Assembly: GCA_002840565.1 (NCBI GenBank) | Contig: PHBK01000037.1 | Coordinates: 1 to 36,035, forward strand | DNA length: 36,035 bases | Origin: Deltaproteobacteria bacterium HGW-Deltaproteobacteria-12 | Lineage (GTDB): Bacteria; Desulfobacterota; Syntrophia; Syntrophales; Smithellaceae | Direction of reading: 5' to 3' | Notes under the pieces: model-generated | The model's database searches: none | What the model saw: only the letters and a program-made list of their open reading frames with translations | What the model was told of the DNA's origin: nothing | Made by a program: the position numbers and the translations under genes | Part shown: piece after piece, positions 33,420 to 36,035 of the stretch | How the letters are laid out: every line of letters starts with the position of its first letter | Numbering within the stretch: the first letter of the stretch is position 1

Positions 33420-34580
33420 TTAAGAAGTTTTCCTTTTGACAGTCACGTATATCCAGGCGGTTCCGATAATTAGGAAAACCGCGAAGATATAAAAAGCCGT
33501 CTTCAGACCGAAAAGAGTGGAGAGATTTCCGCCCGCCACCGGTCCAACCAGATATCCCACGGAAAAGGCGAGATTCCAGAGTGCATAGGCGCTTCCCCGT
33601 TGCCCCTCCTTGCTTTCCTGACCGACGACAAACATCGAGGAAAGAAAGAGCATACCGCTGAATATTCCGAGGAAAGACATAATCACGCCGAAACTCACGA
33701 GTCCGGTAAACTGAACGATCAAAGCCATCCCTATGGCCAGACCCAGACTTCCGATATAAAGCGGGACATACCCCCCCTTGCTGTCGATCAAACGCGTGAT
33801 GAACGGCTGAGATGCCACATAGAGCACTGAAAAGACTCCGAAAAGAATGCCGATGTAAATTTTTACGTAGCCCAGGCGATCGAGGTAGAGAGGAAGAAGA
33901 AGTTCCATAATGCCAAAGCAGGAGCAAGAAAAGAAGATAGCCAGGCAGGCAACCAGAATTCCTTTCTGTTTCAAAAGAAGCAGAAAGCCCTGTTTCTTTT
34001 CGGCCGAGCCGGTTCCTTTGCGTGTCAGGAAGATGGATGTAGCAAGACCAACGATAAAGGCGAGGGCGGCATTGATAAAAAATGGCGTTTCCAGCGAGCC
34101 GACGCTGCCAAGGAGCGGGCCCACGATAACTCCAACACCGGCGGCGATGGTCACTACGCTCATCTCACGGCTGTTCACTTCGCCGCCCTCGGATACTCCG
34201 GCCACCAGAGGCTGTGTGGCAACCCAGGCGGATGCCGAGGCAAGCCCTTGCAAAGCCCGGGCCGCAATAAGCATACCGATACTTGTAGAAAAGGCCATCA
34301 ATAAACTGGCCAGGCAGAGGATAAACATTGATACGGAGATGATGATATAATTTTTGCCAATCCGGTCAATTAGCATTCCGAGGGGAAGAACGGAAATGGT
34401 AAAAGCAATAGGGTAGCCGGCAAAGGCATAGCCCATCTGGGCATCGCTGGCGGACAGGGCTTTGGCAAAAAGGGGAATGCTGGGTGAAATGATCCCGTAG
34501 CCCACCATGTCCAGGAAGATTACACCAAAACAGATCGGAAAGAGCACCCACTTCGATTCTCTAAATGATTTCTCCTGCAT
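33420..34580 (-). CDS. Major facilitator superfamily transporter
   Basis: 386-residue inner-membrane transporter with about twelve hydrophobic spans. The MFS loop 2-3 signature is GMLIDRIGKN, and ARALQGLASASAWVATQPLVAG is the motif-B-like segment of spans 4-5. The central cytoplasmic loop is near TRKGTGSAEKK, and spans 7-12 fill the rest. It resembles drug/sugar efflux proteins of the DHA1 kind; the substrate cannot be deduced. The ATG at 34580 has AGGAGG at a good distance; the GTG one codon upstream is too close. It is oriented opposite to the neighbouring PEP-CTERM genes and has no PrsR box. Confidence 0.9.
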   Translation of the reverse strand: MQEKSFRESKWVLFPICFGVIFLDMVGYGIISPSIPLFAKALSASDAQMGYAFAGYPIAFTISVLPLGMLIDRIGKNYIIISVSMFILCLASLLMAFSTSIGMLIAARALQGLASASAWVATQPLVAGVSEGGEVNSREMSVVTIAAGVGVIVGPLLGSVGSLETPFFINAALAFIVGLATSIFLTRKGTGSAEKKQGFLLLLKQKGILVACLAIFFSCSCFGIMELLLPLYLDRLGYVKIYIGILFGVFSVLYVASQPFITRLIDSKGGYVPLYIGSLGLAIGMALIVQFTGLVSFGVIMSFLGIFSGMLFLSSMFVVGQESKEGQRGSAYALWNLAFSVGYLVGPVAGGNLSTLFGLKTAFYIFAVFLIIGTAWIYVTVKRKTS

Positions 34581-34764
34581 CACCGTCCTCCTGAAAAGAT
34601 TAATAAATTAACCCGCCTCCGGCAGGGTGAATAAAAAATCACCGAATAGTGTTGTTTCTTCTGAATACTTTAGAAATGGCATTGTTTCCAATAGTTGGAA
34701 GAATAGGGAGGCTGATTATCTTTGTCAAGGAATATTTATGTTTGGGCAATGGCAGTGACTGGTG

Positions 34765-35010
34765 ACGTGTAAATAGTAAATAGTTACAAGCCTTGAAGTC
34801 CCCCCGTTGGAGAAGGGGATGCGGGGGATTTAAAGATTTTTAGAAATCCACCCCAACCCTCCTTTGACAAAGGAGGGAGACATCCGCATGTGCAAGAACA
34901 CAACATATCCCTCTCTTGCAAAAAGAGTGAACATCTCTTCACTCTTCACTATTTACTTTTTTCCTCCTTGCCCCTTGATCCTTGATCCTTGATCCTTTGT
35001 CCTCTTTTTT
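34765..35010. repeat. Composite palindromic repeat
   Basis: AGTAAATAGTTACAAG, a decayed GTCCCCCCGTTGGAGAAGGGG hairpin (34799), GGGGGATTTAAAG, ATCCACCCCAACCC and CCTCCTTTGACAAAGGAGGG (to 34880). TTCACTATTTACTTT and TTGATCCTTGATCCTTGATCC words, in the opposite strand sense, run up to the PEP-CTERM box. The 34584-34764 stretch contains nothing I recognise. Confidence 0.82.
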
Positions 35011-35012
35011 AC

Positions 35013-35029
35013 TGTCGGATTTCTTTACA
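35013..35029 (+). promoter_or_regulatory. PEP-CTERM box (gene at 35203)
   Basis: TGTCGGATTTCTTTACA is identical to the box at 17548-17564. It lies 118 bases upstream of the -24 element. No clear second box was found for this gene. Confidence 0.8.
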
Positions 35030-35146
35030 TTATTTACTTGAGAAAACAAAATGTCAGTACGGTCAGTTTTTACATTGATTTATAAAAATGAATAAATATA
35101 AACAGTTGTATCGCTTAATAAGAGGATTATGGAAGATCATCTGATC

Positions 35147-35161
35147 TGGTATGAAAATTGT
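35147..35161 (+). promoter_or_regulatory. Probable sigma-54 promoter of the gene at 35203
   Basis: TGGTATGAAAATTGT has GG at 35148 and GT at 35160 in the correct 12-base spacing. The -12 GC is changed to GT, so it is weaker than the other three. Confidence 0.55.
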
Positions 35162-35202
35162 ATATTAATGTGCAACGATAAGGTATAAAGGAGACGTCCG
35201 GT

Positions 35203-35934
35203 ATGTTTAAAAAAAGAATGATCATTGCCTTTTTCTTAATGATCTCAATTATAATCACAATTCCGCAGGCAGCGTTCAGTTTTACCATAGATGACACGGG
35301 AAGCAGTGCCTACTGGGGAGGATCTGACCCACGAGGATATCATGATGTTATTCAGGATTCTAATCCCAGCCATTCTTTTGCTTTAGACAAGATGGATATA
35401 ACTGTAAACGGTTCACTGATGACTGTTTCTATAACAGGAAATTATTTTTCTGCTGGAATTACGTATAATAATAATTATTTCACTCCCGGTGACCTGTACA
35501 TTAATCCGACAGGTTGGATAACCACAGGAACTGGACCAAACTATGGGAATGATACGTTCAACAGCAATGAAGGATGGAGTCTTGTCGTTACATCTCAAGG
35601 CGTTTACCACCTTGATTATAGCCAGATACAGTTCACTGAAGCGCCCTCCGGTTGGTATTATCGGGCTAACCAGGCCTGGCGGGGCGGTGCAACAGGCGAT
35701 ATGCTTTCCGAAGTGGATTATAGCATCAACGACACAGGAGTCAGCTATACGTTTGATACGGCGGGTTTATACCTCGGCAACAAATTTGGTCTGCATTGGA
35801 CAATGAGGTGCGGCAACGACGTTATTGAAGGGTTGGATCCTATTCCGCCTGTCCCCGAACCAGCCACACTTCTGCTTCTTGGTTTGGGTCTACTTGGACT
35901 GGGCGTAGCTTCCAGGAAGAAATTTAAGAAATAA
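35203..35934 (+). CDS. PEP-CTERM sorted surface protein
   Basis: 243-residue exported protein. The signal peptide is about 1-27 (IIAFFLMISIIITIP, cleavage near AFS-F). The C-terminal sorting signal is VPEPATLLLLGLGLLGLGVA-SRKKFKK. The body is Gly/Tyr/Asn-rich beta structure: DDTGSSAYWGG near the start, MDITVNGSLMTVSITGNYFSAG, TPGDLYINPTGW, WSLVVTSQGVYHLDY, and LGNKFGLHWTMRCGNDVIEG just before the tag. Similar XEP-type sequences are common among PEP-CTERM proteins, but no named domain is recognised. It has an AAAGGAGA ribosome site, a single PrsR box and a weak sigma-54 promoter. Confidence 0.9.
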   Translation: MFKKRMIIAFFLMISIIITIPQAAFSFTIDDTGSSAYWGGSDPRGYHDVIQDSNPSHSFALDKMDITVNGSLMTVSITGNYFSAGITYNNNYFTPGDLYINPTGWITTGTGPNYGNDTFNSNEGWSLVVTSQGVYHLDYSQIQFTEAPSGWYYRANQAWRGGATGDMLSEVDYSINDTGVSYTFDTAGLYLGNKFGLHWTMRCGNDVIEGLDPIPPVPEPATLLLLGLGLLGLGVASRKKFKK

Positions 35935-36035
35935 ATTCACTACTGTCCGGAATAATCCGTGAATAAGTTCAGTTGGTTATTGTTTTCGACCATATTGCTT
36001 GTGTAATCATAAAATGTAAGTAGCTGAAACATGGA

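Noticed and set aside
33357..33476. Plus-strand ORF of about 39 codons (MIRNLKRKTEISLDLI..)
   Set aside because: No ribosome site; it runs into the opposite-strand MFS gene and resembles no known protein. It might be a gene remnant.
35051..35077. Second PrsR box upstream of the 35203 gene (GGTCAGTTTTTACA)
   Set aside because: Half-site spacing is about three bases short and TGTCGG is not intact.

Overview
The window is an exopolysaccharide / protein-sorting locus of a Gram-negative bacterium. An exosortase, the PrsK/PrsR two-component pair, four PEP-CTERM proteins, exosortase-associated LuxI-like acyltransferases and sigma-54 promoters occur together. The gene repertoire (BKACE enzyme, cNMP-patatin protein, many toxin-antitoxin pairs) and the dense intergenic palindromes suggest a Desulfobacterota/Syntrophales-type ('Deltaproteobacteria') genome. 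That assignment is inference; there is no rRNA gene in the window.

Layout. 0.2-1.6 kb: a BKACE (DUF849) enzyme and an overlapping GNAT protein. 2.1-5.6 kb: three tandem FemAB/GNAT-fold proteins, the third resembling PEP-CTERM-system FemAB proteins. 5.8-10.1 kb: dTDP-sugar genes rfbB (5' end damaged), rfbA and rfbC, interrupted by a RelE-like toxin-antitoxin pair and a VapBC pair. 10.5-11.8 kb: a DUF4143 ATPase. 12.2-17.3 kb: exosortase, histidine kinase PrsK, a DUF559 protein and sigma-54 activator PrsR. 17.5-23.2 kb: two PEP-CTERM genes flanking a MazEF pair and an ExeA-like ATPase with LysM and SPOR regions. 23.8-29.3 kb: an adenylate-forming ligase diverging from a cNMP/ParA-like/patatin protein, followed by two LuxI-like exosortase-associated acyltransferases. 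29.7-30.5 kb: argB. 30.9-35.9 kb: two more PEP-CTERM genes, with a RAYT transposase and an MFS transporter between them.

How it fits together. All four PEP-CTERM genes have the same promoter layout: one or two 17-bp boxes of the form TGTCGG-N4-yTTTACA, then a -24/-12 sigma-54 promoter with 12-bp GG-to-GC spacing, a strong ribosome site and the gene. PrsR (receiver, AAA with GAFTGA, Fis-type HTH) encoded here is the obvious activator, and PrsK its likely kinase. The exosortase would process the C-terminal VPEPA-TM-Arg/Lys signals of the four products. The FemAB proteins, dTDP-sugar enzymes and acyltransferase/patatin/ligase group are plausible builders of the envelope polymer or lipid to which the sorted proteins go.

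Nearly every intergenic gap is filled by a composite dispersed repeat: low-complexity AGTAAATAGTGA and CAAGGAnCAAGG tracts followed by GTCCCCCTTT..AAAGGGGG and CCCTCCTTT..AAAGGAGGG palindromes. A second family includes a 93-bp inverted pair, 92/93 identical, about 20 kb apart. No tRNA, rRNA or CRISPR array was seen.
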